Shown here piece after piece: positions 6,956-15,479 of a stretch of DNA of 20,114 bases. Numbering within the stretch: the first letter of the stretch is position 1; each line of letters starts with the position of its first letter. Source of the DNA: Armatimonadota bacterium (GTDB lineage Bacteria; Armatimonadota; Fimbriimonadia; Fimbriimonadales; ATM1); contig RFHN01000002.1 in the NCBI GenBank assembly GCA_003695835.1, forward strand, positions 1 to 20,114. The letters are read 5' to 3'. The position numbers and the translations under genes are program-made. The notes beneath the pieces were generated by a model. The model was not told the origin of the DNA. It saw only the letters and a list, made by a program, of their open reading frames with translations, and made no database searches.

Positions 6956-7915
6956 TTAGGAGGGCTCTCGACCCGCCATCAGGAAGTAGGCCAGCCAGAT
7001 CACCAGTGTGAACCCGGCAAAGGCGAACTTGGCAGCTTCTGGTATCGCGGGCTGATGGCTGAACCACCCCTCGATCGGCGCCGCGATCCATATCATCGCA
7101 ATGCCCAGACCGATCAGGAGCGCGGCGTCCTTGCCGGCGGCTCGAAGGGAGGCCCCCACCGTCTTCTCTCCCGGGCGGATCACCGCCCAGGCCAAGACGA
7201 AGCCACCCGCTGCGCCGAGGTATATGCCGATGGACTCCGTGACTCCGTGCGGTAACACGCCTGCCAGGAAATGCGTCAACTGACCCGCTGCCACCACCTC
7301 ACGCAGGAAGACCCCCATCAGAACGCCGTTGATAAACATGCTGTACAGGGAAACCAGCCCGAACGTCATGCCCCCGGCGGCCGCGAACAGGGTCGCCATC
7401 GTGTTGTTCTGAACGTAGAAGCCCGTCTTCGCGAACCCCTCCGTGGCGGTAAGGTCCGAAAAGGTTCCTTCCTTCCAAAACTCCAGGCTTTCTCGGAATC
7501 CTGGCGGCACCAACACATCCGTCAAGGAAGGATCGCGCAGCGTTACCTGCCATCCGAAGACAGAAAAAACGACCTCCAGGAGAACGGCAAACCACACCCA
7601 TCTCGCCTGCCGGCGCACTGCTTGGGCCATCTCGCGCACCAGATGGGAGACCCCTTCCGCAAGCCCTCGCCGCCGGTGAGCGTACAGGACCCCTGCGCTT
7701 CGGGCTACCAGGTCGTTCAGAAACTGGATCAGGCGAGGGTTCGTCCCCACCGTCCGGACATACGCCAAGTCCGCGCTGACGCGCCGGTGAAGGCGCACGA
7801 GCTCGCGCACCTCTTGCCCAGACAGCGACGCGAGCCGCACCTCGCCCCTCGCAAGCAGAGCCTGTAACTTATCCCAGTCTTGAGCCCGCCTTGCGACGAA
7901 ATCCTGCTCTTTCAC
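6956..7915 (-). CDS. SpoIIM/DUF95-family integral membrane protein
   Basis: A 319-residue membrane protein of the stage II sporulation protein M family. A charged helical cytoplasmic N-terminal domain (about 1-105) is followed by a membrane helix at about 106-122. After an extracytoplasmic loop, several more hydrophobic helices run from about 170 to 315. The segment 'NNTMATLFAAAGGMTFGLVSLYSMFINGVLMG' contains the family's characteristic N-x-F-x-x-G-x-N-G pattern, and 'LPHGVTESIGIYLGAAGG' carries the conserved H-x-x-x-E. In endospore formers SpoIIM acts in engulfment. Non-sporulating bacteria carry related proteins, often beside RDD or MoxR genes, with uncertain roles. The GTG at 7915 is preceded by AGAGG only two bases away, and an in-frame stop lies just upstream. 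It converges with the methyltransferase gene 11 bases away. Confidence 0.85.
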   Translation of the reverse strand: MKEQDFVARRAQDWDKLQALLARGEVRLASLSGQEVRELVRLHRRVSADLAYVRTVGTNPRLIQFLNDLVARSAGVLYAHRRRGLAEGVSHLVREMAQAVRRQARWVWFAVLLEVVFSVFGWQVTLRDPSLTDVLVPPGFRESLEFWKEGTFSDLTATEGFAKTGFYVQNNTMATLFAAAGGMTFGLVSLYSMFINGVLMGVFLREVVAAGQLTHFLAGVLPHGVTESIGIYLGAAGGFVLAWAVIRPGEKTVGASLRAAGKDAALLIGLGIAMIWIAAPIEGWFSHQPAIPEAAKFAFAGFTLVIWLAYFLMAGREPS

Positions 7916-7938
7916 AACCTCTTAGTGTACTTTGACGG

Positions 7939-8084
7939 AACCAGAGGCGGTGGATGTGCGTCTTATCGTAGTGTGGGAGCCAGTCCTTTGGCGACACCCC
8001 TTCGTCCTTGACTGCCGAGGGGCGTAGCAGGGTGGCGTGAAGTGGCCTCTGGTTTGCGGGTTGGGCTCCCCAGGAGAGCAAACC
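7939..8084 (+). promoter_or_regulatory. Candidate structured leader RNA with two competing stems
   Basis: In the 208-bp divergent spacer, AACCAGAGGC (7939-7948) is perfectly complementary to GCCTCTGGTT (8045-8054), enclosing 96 bases that can form smaller hairpins (for example GCCA/TGGC at about 7979-7992). A second stem pairs GGTTTGC (8051-8057) with GCAAACC (8078-8084), with a nested TGGG/CCCA hairpin. Bases 8051-8054 are shared, so the two stems exclude one another, as in a switch. It ends 39 bases before the sigma-factor ATG. I cannot match it to a known riboswitch or 6S RNA. The strand is not certain, since the SpoIIM-like gene diverges on the other side. Confidence 0.35.
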
Positions 8085-8123
8085 GCTGGCAGGGACGCCG
8101 CATGTTTGTGAGCCGAGGAGAAG

Positions 8124-8969
8124 ATGGCATCGATCAACCCTGCCCACGGAGTTAACACGAACGAAGAGCCGAGAGAATCGGCCGAACTGCCCTCTTACCT
8201 GGCGCGTCTCACTCGCAAGCCTGTCCTCAGCAGCGCGGAGGAAGAAGAGCTGTTCCTGAAGGCGAAAGCGGGCGACGAGGAAGCCAGAAAGGAACTGGTC
8301 GAGTGCAACATGCGCCTCGTCGTCAGCGTTGCCAAGAACTACAAGACGCCGAACCTCAGCCTCGAGGACCTGGTCCAGGAAGGGGCGATCGGGTTGCTGA
8401 AGGCGGTGGACAAGTTCGAGCCAAGCTACGGCTACCGCTTCTCCACCTACGCGATGCACTGGATTCGTCAAGCGATCGGCCGGGCGATCGACTCCAAGTC
8501 CAAAGTCATCCGCTTACCCGCCCATATCCGCGAGACGCTGCGCAAGATCGAACGGGGTGCAGCCGCTCTCCAAGCCGAGCTGGGACGCGAGCCTTCCCTC
8601 CAAGAACTCGCCAAGCACCTTTGCATGAAGGAAAAGAAGATTCTCAAGGTGCTCAACGTCGCCCAGGACACGCTCTCGCTCGAAGGGATCGGTACGGAGG
8701 AAACGGACCTCTTGCAAGTCCTGCCCGACCCCAAATCGCCCGACCCCGAGTCCACCGTGATCCGCCAAGAGGAACGCACGATTCTGCAACGAGCGCTCAA
8801 AGAGCTCACCCCGCGAGAACGCCACGCCCTCGGCAGGCGTATCGGGCTCGACATCGAAGAGGACGGCACCATCAGCAAGCACCAGAGGCGCCAGGACGCC
8901 ATTCGCGCCATCCAGAAACTCCGCGCGATTGCGGAGCGCCATCGCCTCCGCGAGTTCTTCGATCGCTGA
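8124..8969 (+). CDS. RNA polymerase sigma-70 factor, group-2-like, with shortened region 4.2
   Basis: A 281-residue sigma factor. Residues 21-60 resemble region 1.2. Residues 60-135 are a near-canonical region 2 (NMRLVVSVAKNY, LEDLVQEGAIGLLKAVDKF, YRFSTYAMHWIRQAIGRAI), which binds core and the -10 element. Residues 136-210 are region 3. Region 4 starts normally (LTPRERHALGRRIGLD, 228-243), but then goes from 'EEDGT' straight to 'ISKHQRRQDAIRAIQKLR'. That aligns with the 'VSRERVRQIEAKALRKLR' recognition helix without the preceding 'LEEIGxxLG' helix. There is no region 1.1. Recognition of a normal -35 element may therefore be altered. The ATG at 8124 follows GAGGAG by three bases. The gene converges with flhA with one base between stop codons. 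Confidence 0.92.
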   Translation: MASINPAHGVNTNEEPRESAELPSYLARLTRKPVLSSAEEEELFLKAKAGDEEARKELVECNMRLVVSVAKNYKTPNLSLEDLVQEGAIGLLKAVDKFEPSYGYRFSTYAMHWIRQAIGRAIDSKSKVIRLPAHIRETLRKIERGAAALQAELGREPSLQELAKHLCMKEKKILKVLNVAQDTLSLEGIGTEETDLLQVLPDPKSPDPESTVIRQEERTILQRALKELTPRERHALGRRIGLDIEEDGTISKHQRRQDAIRAIQKLRAIAERHRLREFFDR

Positions 8970-8970
8970 G

Positions 8971-11042
<2,072 letters not shown>

Positions 11043-11046
<4 letters not shown>

Positions 11047-11537
11047 TTGCCACCTCGATCCATCGCTTTGATCCCGCGGCTGATCTCAAGCGCCTTTTCC
11101 GGCGGAAGCGCGGCAAGCACCTCCGCCAGCTTCTCATCGTCCATCTTCGCGAGGATCATCACGACATCGCCGTCCTTCCACGCCTGCACCAACGCCGCCA
11201 CCTTCTGCGCATCCATGGACGCCCAAAGTTTGGCTACGCGCTCCGTCCCGTCCGGCTGTTGGATCACCTCTGGCTCGGGAGAAGGCGCTGGAGGCGGTTC
11301 GACGGCCGGCGGCTCTTGCTCGGCCGGAGCGGTCGGATTCGCCGCGGTTTGGAGTGTCGCCTCGCTTTGCTGGTTCGCCGCATCCGCGCCTTGCTGAGCG
11401 GCGTCTGCGGCGTTTGCCTGCTTCGCCTTCTTTTCCGGCGTAACGCCGGGGATGTTCACGACACCGGCATAGCCGAGGCCGATAAACGTCCCGCCAATGA
11501 CGATGATCGCTATGAGAAGAGGTATGAGAAGCTTCAT
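11043..11537 (-). CDS. MotE/YlxF-like flagellar protein with MgtE N-domain fold
   Basis: A 164-residue protein with one N-terminal membrane helix (about 4-27). An Ala/Gln/Pro-rich linker (about 35-95) follows, and a C-terminal helical domain (about 97-158) with repeats such as 'MDAQKVAALVQAW', 'MILAKMDDEKLAEVLAALPPEKALEI' matches the MgtE intracellular N domain. Proteins of this build sit in flagellar operons next to fliJ (YlxF in Bacillus, MotE in rhizobia) and are thought to act in motor or stator assembly. The ATG at 11537 overlaps the transglycosylase stop by four bases, and its stop overlaps the flhA start by four, so coupling with both neighbours is strong. It is not a magnesium channel, because the pore domain is absent. 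Confidence 0.8.
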
Positions 11538-12112
11538 CTACTCATCTCTCCAAGAATCTTGGCAACGTAGTTCTTCGTCTCCGGAAACGGTGGGATGCCA
11601 CCGTAGCGGCGGACAGCCCCTGGGCCTGCGTTGTACGCAGCGAGAGCGAGTTCCACGGAGCCGAACTGGTCCAGCATCTGCCGCAGGTAGCGGGCGCCGC
11701 CGCGCAGGTTCTCAACCGGATCGAACGGGTTGTTCACGCCCAGCGCGCGAGCCGTGTCAGGCATCAGCTGAGTGAGGCCCATCGCCCCTTTCGGAGAAAC
11801 CGCGTTCGGGTTCCATCCGCTCTCAGCGCGAATCAGCGCCCGGAAGAGACCTGCATCCAGCCCGTTCTCCTCTGCGATCTGATCCGCGAGCATCGGGAGG
11901 GTTCCGTCGCTGCCAAACGGATCCAGGGGCGATGCGCCGTAGGCGATGCCGATTCCCGCGCCCGCGCCTAATGCCGCGCCCGGAGTAGCGGGCGGACCTG
12001 CGACGCGGCGCTCCGCCTTCGAGAGGTCGAGCGAAAAGATTCGCTCCATTCGAGCCTCGATTTCACGCATGCGGGCAATGACGCCCTCCGGACCGAGAGG
12101 ACGAATCCTCAC
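11534..12112 (-). CDS. Flagellar-operon lytic transglycosylase (SLT domain), no signal peptide
   Basis: A 192-residue murein hydrolase that would locally open the cell wall for the flagellar rod. The C-terminal half is a complete SLT domain: catalytic Glu97 in LIRAESGWNPNAVS, then KGAMGLTQLMPDTA, and AYNAGPGAVRRYGG with NYV near the end. The N terminus is a short helix (RMREIEARMERIF) and a Gly/Ala-rich linker, with no Sec signal peptide. Export through the flagellar type III apparatus is therefore likely. The GTG at 12112 was chosen because AAGGAGG lies eight bases upstream and the start overlaps the fliJ stop by four bases. A longer ATG-initiated reading from 12262 would run 150 bases into fliJ and encode an Arg-rich artefact. 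Similar SLT proteins (CwlQ-like) accompany flagella elsewhere. Confidence 0.9.
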   Translation of the reverse strand: MRIRPLGPEGVIARMREIEARMERIFSLDLSKAERRVAGPPATPGAALGAGAGIGIAYGASPLDPFGSDGTLPMLADQIAEENGLDAGLFRALIRAESGWNPNAVSPKGAMGLTQLMPDTARALGVNNPFDPVENLRGGARYLRQMLDQFGSVELALAAYNAGPGAVRRYGGIPPFPETKNYVAKILGEMSR

Positions 12113-12534
12113 GCCGTCTTCCTCCTTCTTGCGTTCGACCAATCGTCGAGCGCCTTTTGCTCGGCGCGTGCGGCCTCCTCCTGCCACGCCACGTAAGCCT
12201 TCTCTCGCAAGCGCTTGAGCGCTTCGTGGTTCTTTCTCGCCTCGATCCATTCGCCGTGACACTTCTCCTCCTCTTGGCGGAGTGTCTCGACGATCGCCTC
12301 TTGCGCTTCGATTTCGTCATCGAGCCGCTCCAAGTACAGGTCGAGCGCCTGCATCTCTTCCACGCTCGATGGCAGGATCAACTCCGCGCGTTTCTTCTCC
12401 TCGATGGTCGCTTCCAGCTCCTGTTGTCCTGCGATTCGCAGCGCCCGAGCCTCCAACCAAGCCTCCTTCGCCCATTCCTCCTGGAGGGCGCGGTATTCCA
12501 GTACGCGCTGCAAGCGAAAACGGAACTTACGCAT
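12109..12534 (-). CDS. fliJ: Flagellar export chaperone FliJ
   Basis: A 141-residue, almost entirely helical protein rich in Glu, Arg and Ala, matching FliJ in length. FliJ is the central stalk of the export ATPase ring that contacts FlhA and escorts chaperones. The N terminus MRKFRFRLQRVLEYRALQE is the typical FliJ start (F.L..VL..R). A long antiparallel coiled coil runs through about residue 130. The ATG overlaps the end of fliI by eight bases. Position directly after fliI and before a flagellar muramidase supports the assignment, which could not rest on sequence alone because FliJ is poorly conserved. Confidence 0.88.
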   Translation of the reverse strand: MRKFRFRLQRVLEYRALQEEWAKEAWLEARALRIAGQQELEATIEEKKRAELILPSSVEEMQALDLYLERLDDEIEAQEAIVETLRQEEEKCHGEWIEARKNHEALKRLREKAYVAWQEEAARAEQKALDDWSNARRRKTA

Positions 12535-13861
12535 GGGCCAACTCCATCAGCTGGTCTACCGTTGTCTGGAAATCCACGGCCTCGTTCCTGTCCTGTCGCA
12601 GGAACGCCTGAATCCGATCCCACTTCTCGATCGCTTCGTCCGCCAACGGCTTGGAGCCTTTCTGATAGGCCCCGATCGTAACCATGTCCTCGACATCCCG
12701 GTAGGCCGCCACCAACTCCTTCACCCGAGCCGCCGCTCGCACATGCTCTTCCGACACCACCATGTTCATCACGCGGCTCAAGCTGTGAAGAGGATCAATC
12801 GCGGGATAATGCCCCTTCGACGCCAGCGACCGATCCAACACGATGTGACCATCCAGGATCGAGCGAGCCGTATCCGCGATCGGCTCGTTCGTATCATCTC
12901 CCTCGACCAAAACCGTGTAGAGAGCCGTGATGCTTCCTCGACCCGCGTTCCCTGCGCGCTCCATCAGCTTCGGCAACAGACCGAACACGCTCGGCGTGTA
13001 GCCTCGCGTGCTCGGCGGCTCCCCGACCGCAAGACCGACCTCTCGCTGCGCCATCGCAAAACGGGTGACGCTGTCCATCATCAACAGCACCGACTTGCCC
13101 TGATCCCGGAATCCCTCCGCGATCGCCGTTGCCGTGAACGCCGCCTTGATCCTGAGTAGCGCCGGCTGGTCGCTCGTCGCAACCACGACCACAGAGCGGG
13201 ACAAGCCCTCCGGCCCAAGGTCGTTCTCGATGAACTCTCTGACTTCGCGACCACGCTCGCCCACCAACCCAATCACATTGACGTCGGCGCTCGAGTTCCT
13301 CGCCACCATGCCCAGCAACGTGCTCTTCCCCACTCCGCTACCGGCGAAGATTCCGACCCGCTGCCCGATCCCGCAGGTCATCAGGCCGTCAATGCATCGC
13401 ACTCCAAGGGAAAGGGGGAGGCTGATACGCTTCCGCTCGAGAGCGTGAGGCGGATCTCGATGAACGGGGACCATCTGCAGGCCGAGCGGGAGAGGGCGCC
13501 CGTCGAGAGGGTGCCCCAGGCCGTCGAGAACTCTGCCGAGCAACGGCTCGCCGGTCGGCACTTCATGACATCGCCCCGTGCTTCGTACGTAGCACCCGGC
13601 CCGCAGACCGGCAGTCTCCTCCAGCGGCATCAGCAGCACATCGGAACCGCTGAACCCGACGACTTCTGCAAACAGGCCAGGCGCCCGAGAGGAAGGCCCT
13701 TCGGGAAGCACCTCGCAGACCTCGCCGAGACTTGCGAGAGGTCCGGAGGAACGCATCACCAAACCGACCACCTCTTTCACCCGACCGTAGCGACGAACCG
13801 GCTCGACCGTCTCCAGACGATCCACCCAATCGGTCAGCTCGGCGGTCGGAACTCGGATCAT
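12527..13861 (-). CDS. fliI: Flagellum-specific export ATPase FliI
   Basis: A 444-residue F1-beta-like ATPase that powers and organises substrate delivery to the flagellar export gate. Walker A is GSGVGKST at residues 174-181 (K179), the conserved GLVGERGREVREF follows at about 198-210, and Walker B is VLLMMDSVTRFA with D263. An N-terminal beta-barrel domain and a C-terminal helical domain complete the usual length. 'LVEGDDTNEPIAD' and 'LDRSLASKGHYPAIDPLHSLSRV' are the standard type III ATPase segments, and the motif DSVTRFAMAQREVGLAVGEP separates it from the F1 beta subunit. The ATG overlaps the fliH stop by four bases (ATGA). The basal-body context supports FliI over a virulence-type homologue. 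Confidence 0.97.
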   Translation of the reverse strand: MIRVPTAELTDWVDRLETVEPVRRYGRVKEVVGLVMRSSGPLASLGEVCEVLPEGPSSRAPGLFAEVVGFSGSDVLLMPLEETAGLRAGCYVRSTGRCHEVPTGEPLLGRVLDGLGHPLDGRPLPLGLQMVPVHRDPPHALERKRISLPLSLGVRCIDGLMTCGIGQRVGIFAGSGVGKSTLLGMVARNSSADVNVIGLVGERGREVREFIENDLGPEGLSRSVVVVATSDQPALLRIKAAFTATAIAEGFRDQGKSVLLMMDSVTRFAMAQREVGLAVGEPPSTRGYTPSVFGLLPKLMERAGNAGRGSITALYTVLVEGDDTNEPIADTARSILDGHIVLDRSLASKGHYPAIDPLHSLSRVMNMVVSEEHVRAAARVKELVAAYRDVEDMVTIGAYQKGSKPLADEAIEKWDRIQAFLRQDRNEAVDFQTTVDQLMELAHA

Positions 13862-14478
13862 GCGGCTTCCCCTAACAGCGCGTCCACCTTGGACTCGACG
13901 GTCGCGTCAATCAATCCCCCTTCCGTCTCCACGATCGTCGAGCCTCGGGACAGGCTTTCGTCGCCGACGATCTCGATGCCCTGAATGTTCGCGCAGGCGG
14001 CGAGCAGCTCCTCCCTCTTCTGTTCGAGCGTGGGCAGATCGAACGGATTCACGCGGACGCGAACTTTGGTGGTCTCGCCGGCGTGGCGGAGGGCGTCTCG
14101 CACGATCGTTTCGATTACCTCGGGCCGAAGCTGGATCTCTTCGCAGACGATTCGGCGAGCAGCCTCTTTGGCGAGCCGAATCAAGCTCTGCTCCGCCTTC
14201 TGGAACCAGAGTTCCACGGCGCTCTCGACCCGCTGAGTCAGGGCGCGTAGGTCCGCCTCGAACGCAGCGATTCTCGACTGCTCGTTCGCAAGCACCGTCT
14301 GGAGGCCTTGCCGAAAGCCTGCTTCGTAGCCCTCGGCGTAAGACGCTTCCTGTGACGGATCGGTCTGGCCGGGCGTTGCGCTCCTGGCTGGCTGATGGCT
14401 TGGCTGGGTCTGCAGGTAATCCTCGAGGCGAGCCAGCGGAGTCGCGTCTTCGGCTCGAATGACCCGCTTATACGACAA
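13858..14478 (-). CDS. fliH: Flagellar export ATPase regulator FliH
   Basis: A 206-residue stator-like protein that tethers FliI to the C ring. A disordered Gln/Pro/Thr-rich N terminus is followed at about 48-60 by glycine-spaced repeats (YAEGYEAGFRQGL) typical of FliH helices. A coiled coil (about 62-120) and a C-terminal V/F-ATPase E-subunit-like domain follow ('VRVRVNPFDLPTLEQ', 'GSTIVETEGGLIDATVESK'). The start is TTG at 14478, supported by GGGGAGGA at 14484-14491 with five bases between. It overlaps the end of fliG by 11 bases. No ATG or GTG with a ribosome-binding site lies nearby. Confidence 0.92.
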   Translation of the reverse strand: MSYKRVIRAEDATPLARLEDYLQTQPSHQPARSATPGQTDPSQEASYAEGYEAGFRQGLQTVLANEQSRIAAFEADLRALTQRVESAVELWFQKAEQSLIRLAKEAARRIVCEEIQLRPEVIETIVRDALRHAGETTKVRVRVNPFDLPTLEQKREELLAACANIQGIEIVGDESLSRGSTIVETEGGLIDATVESKVDALLGEAA

Positions 14479-15478
14479 CTTCGTCCTCCCCGCGCCCGAG
14501 GCTGATGTCGCCCTGTTCCTCGAGTCGGCGAATCACCGCCACGATCTTCTGCTGCGCCTCTTCGACGATGGACATCTTGACGGGCCCCATGAACTCCATG
14601 TCCTCCTGAAGCATCGTAGCTGCGCGTTCCGAGAGGTTGCTGAAGATCTTCCGCTGAACCTCTTCGCTCGTGCCCTTGAGCGCCGTCGCGAGATCCTTCA
14701 TCTCGACCTCGCGGAGCACCTGCTGGACCGCCTTGTCGTCGAGCGTCACGATGTCTTCGAAGACGAAGAGCATGTTCATCACTTCCGTGGCCAACTCGGG
14801 ATTCGTCTCTTGGAGCGACTCGATGATCTTCCGTTCCGTCTGGCGGTCCACGTGGTTCAAAACGTCAACGAGCGCTTTCACACCGCCCACGCTCGCCATA
14901 TCCGCCTGCGCGAAGCCGCTGACCTTGCGTTCGAGAATCTCTTCGACCTTTCGGATGACATCCGGCGGCGTGCGATCCATGAGCGCGATCCGTTCCGCCA
15001 CCTCGATGCGCGTGTCGGCAGGAAGTTTGCTCAGCAACTGGGCGGCAAGCTGCACAGGAAGGTAACTCAGCACAAGCGCGATCGTCTGCGGATGCTCGTC
15101 CTGCAAGATCGTGATGAGCTGCGAGGGATCGGAGCGCCGGAGGAACTCGAAGGGCGTTCGTTCCAACGTCTGGCTCACGCGGTGAATCAGTTGGCTGGCG
15201 CGCTCTTCGTCGAAGGCGGTCTGCAGAAGCTTCTTGGCGTGTTCCACACCGCCTTCCGCGATGTAGTCCTGCGTGATCGCCATCTCGTGGAACTCTTCGA
15301 TGACGCGATTCCGCATCTCCGGCGTAACTCGATCGAGGCGCGCGACCTCCAGAGTCAACTGTTCCACATGGTCGTCGTCCAGGTACCGGAGGACCTTGCC
15401 GCTTAGCTCGGGCCCCAGCACCATGAGCATGATCGCGGCTTTCCGGCGGTTGTTCAAGATCGCTGCTTGGGTTCTCAT
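14468..15478 (-). CDS. fliG: Flagellar motor switch protein FliG
   Basis: A 336-residue C-ring protein that attaches to the FliF ring and carries the torque-generating surface met by the stator. The middle domain has the EHPQ motif at 128-131, which contacts FliM, and a conserved GGVKALVDVLN segment near 198-208. The linker MLFVFEDIVTLDD (about 236-248) is nearly invariant in FliG. The C-terminal domain (about 250-325) contains the charged torque helix (KGTSEEVQRKIFSNLSERAATML). Length equals the family norm. A good ribosome-binding site (GGAGG, eight bases before the ATG) overlaps the end of fliF, whose stop lies one base upstream of the FliG ATG. Confidence 0.97.
   Translation of the reverse strand: MRTQAAILNNRRKAAIMLMVLGPELSGKVLRYLDDDHVEQLTLEVARLDRVTPEMRNRVIEEFHEMAITQDYIAEGGVEHAKKLLQTAFDEERASQLIHRVSQTLERTPFEFLRRSDPSQLITILQDEHPQTIALVLSYLPVQLAAQLLSKLPADTRIEVAERIALMDRTPPDVIRKVEEILERKVSGFAQADMASVGGVKALVDVLNHVDRQTERKIIESLQETNPELATEVMNMLFVFEDIVTLDDKAVQQVLREVEMKDLATALKGTSEEVQRKIFSNLSERAATMLQEDMEFMGPVKMSIVEEAQQKIVAVIRRLEEQGDISLGRGEDEVVV
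14484..14491 (-). promoter_or_regulatory. Ribosome-binding site that decides the fliH TTG start
   Basis: GGGGAGGA on the minus strand, within the last codons of fliG and five bases before the TTG. Its strength and spacing support use of the rare start codon. Confidence 0.6.
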
Positions 15479-15479
15479 C

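Noticed and set aside
7932..7937. TTGACG as a -35 box for the sigma gene
   Set aside because: No -10-like hexamer follows at 16-18 bases.
7939..8084. 6S RNA, RNase P RNA or a known riboswitch
   Set aside because: The conserved motifs I know for these RNAs are not present, and the closed element (about 116 bases) is short for 6S RNA.
12113..12262. N-terminal extension of the transglycosylase to an upstream ATG
   Set aside because: It lies wholly inside fliJ and is a low-complexity Arg/Lys/Glu stretch; the GTG at 12112 has a strong ribosome-binding site.
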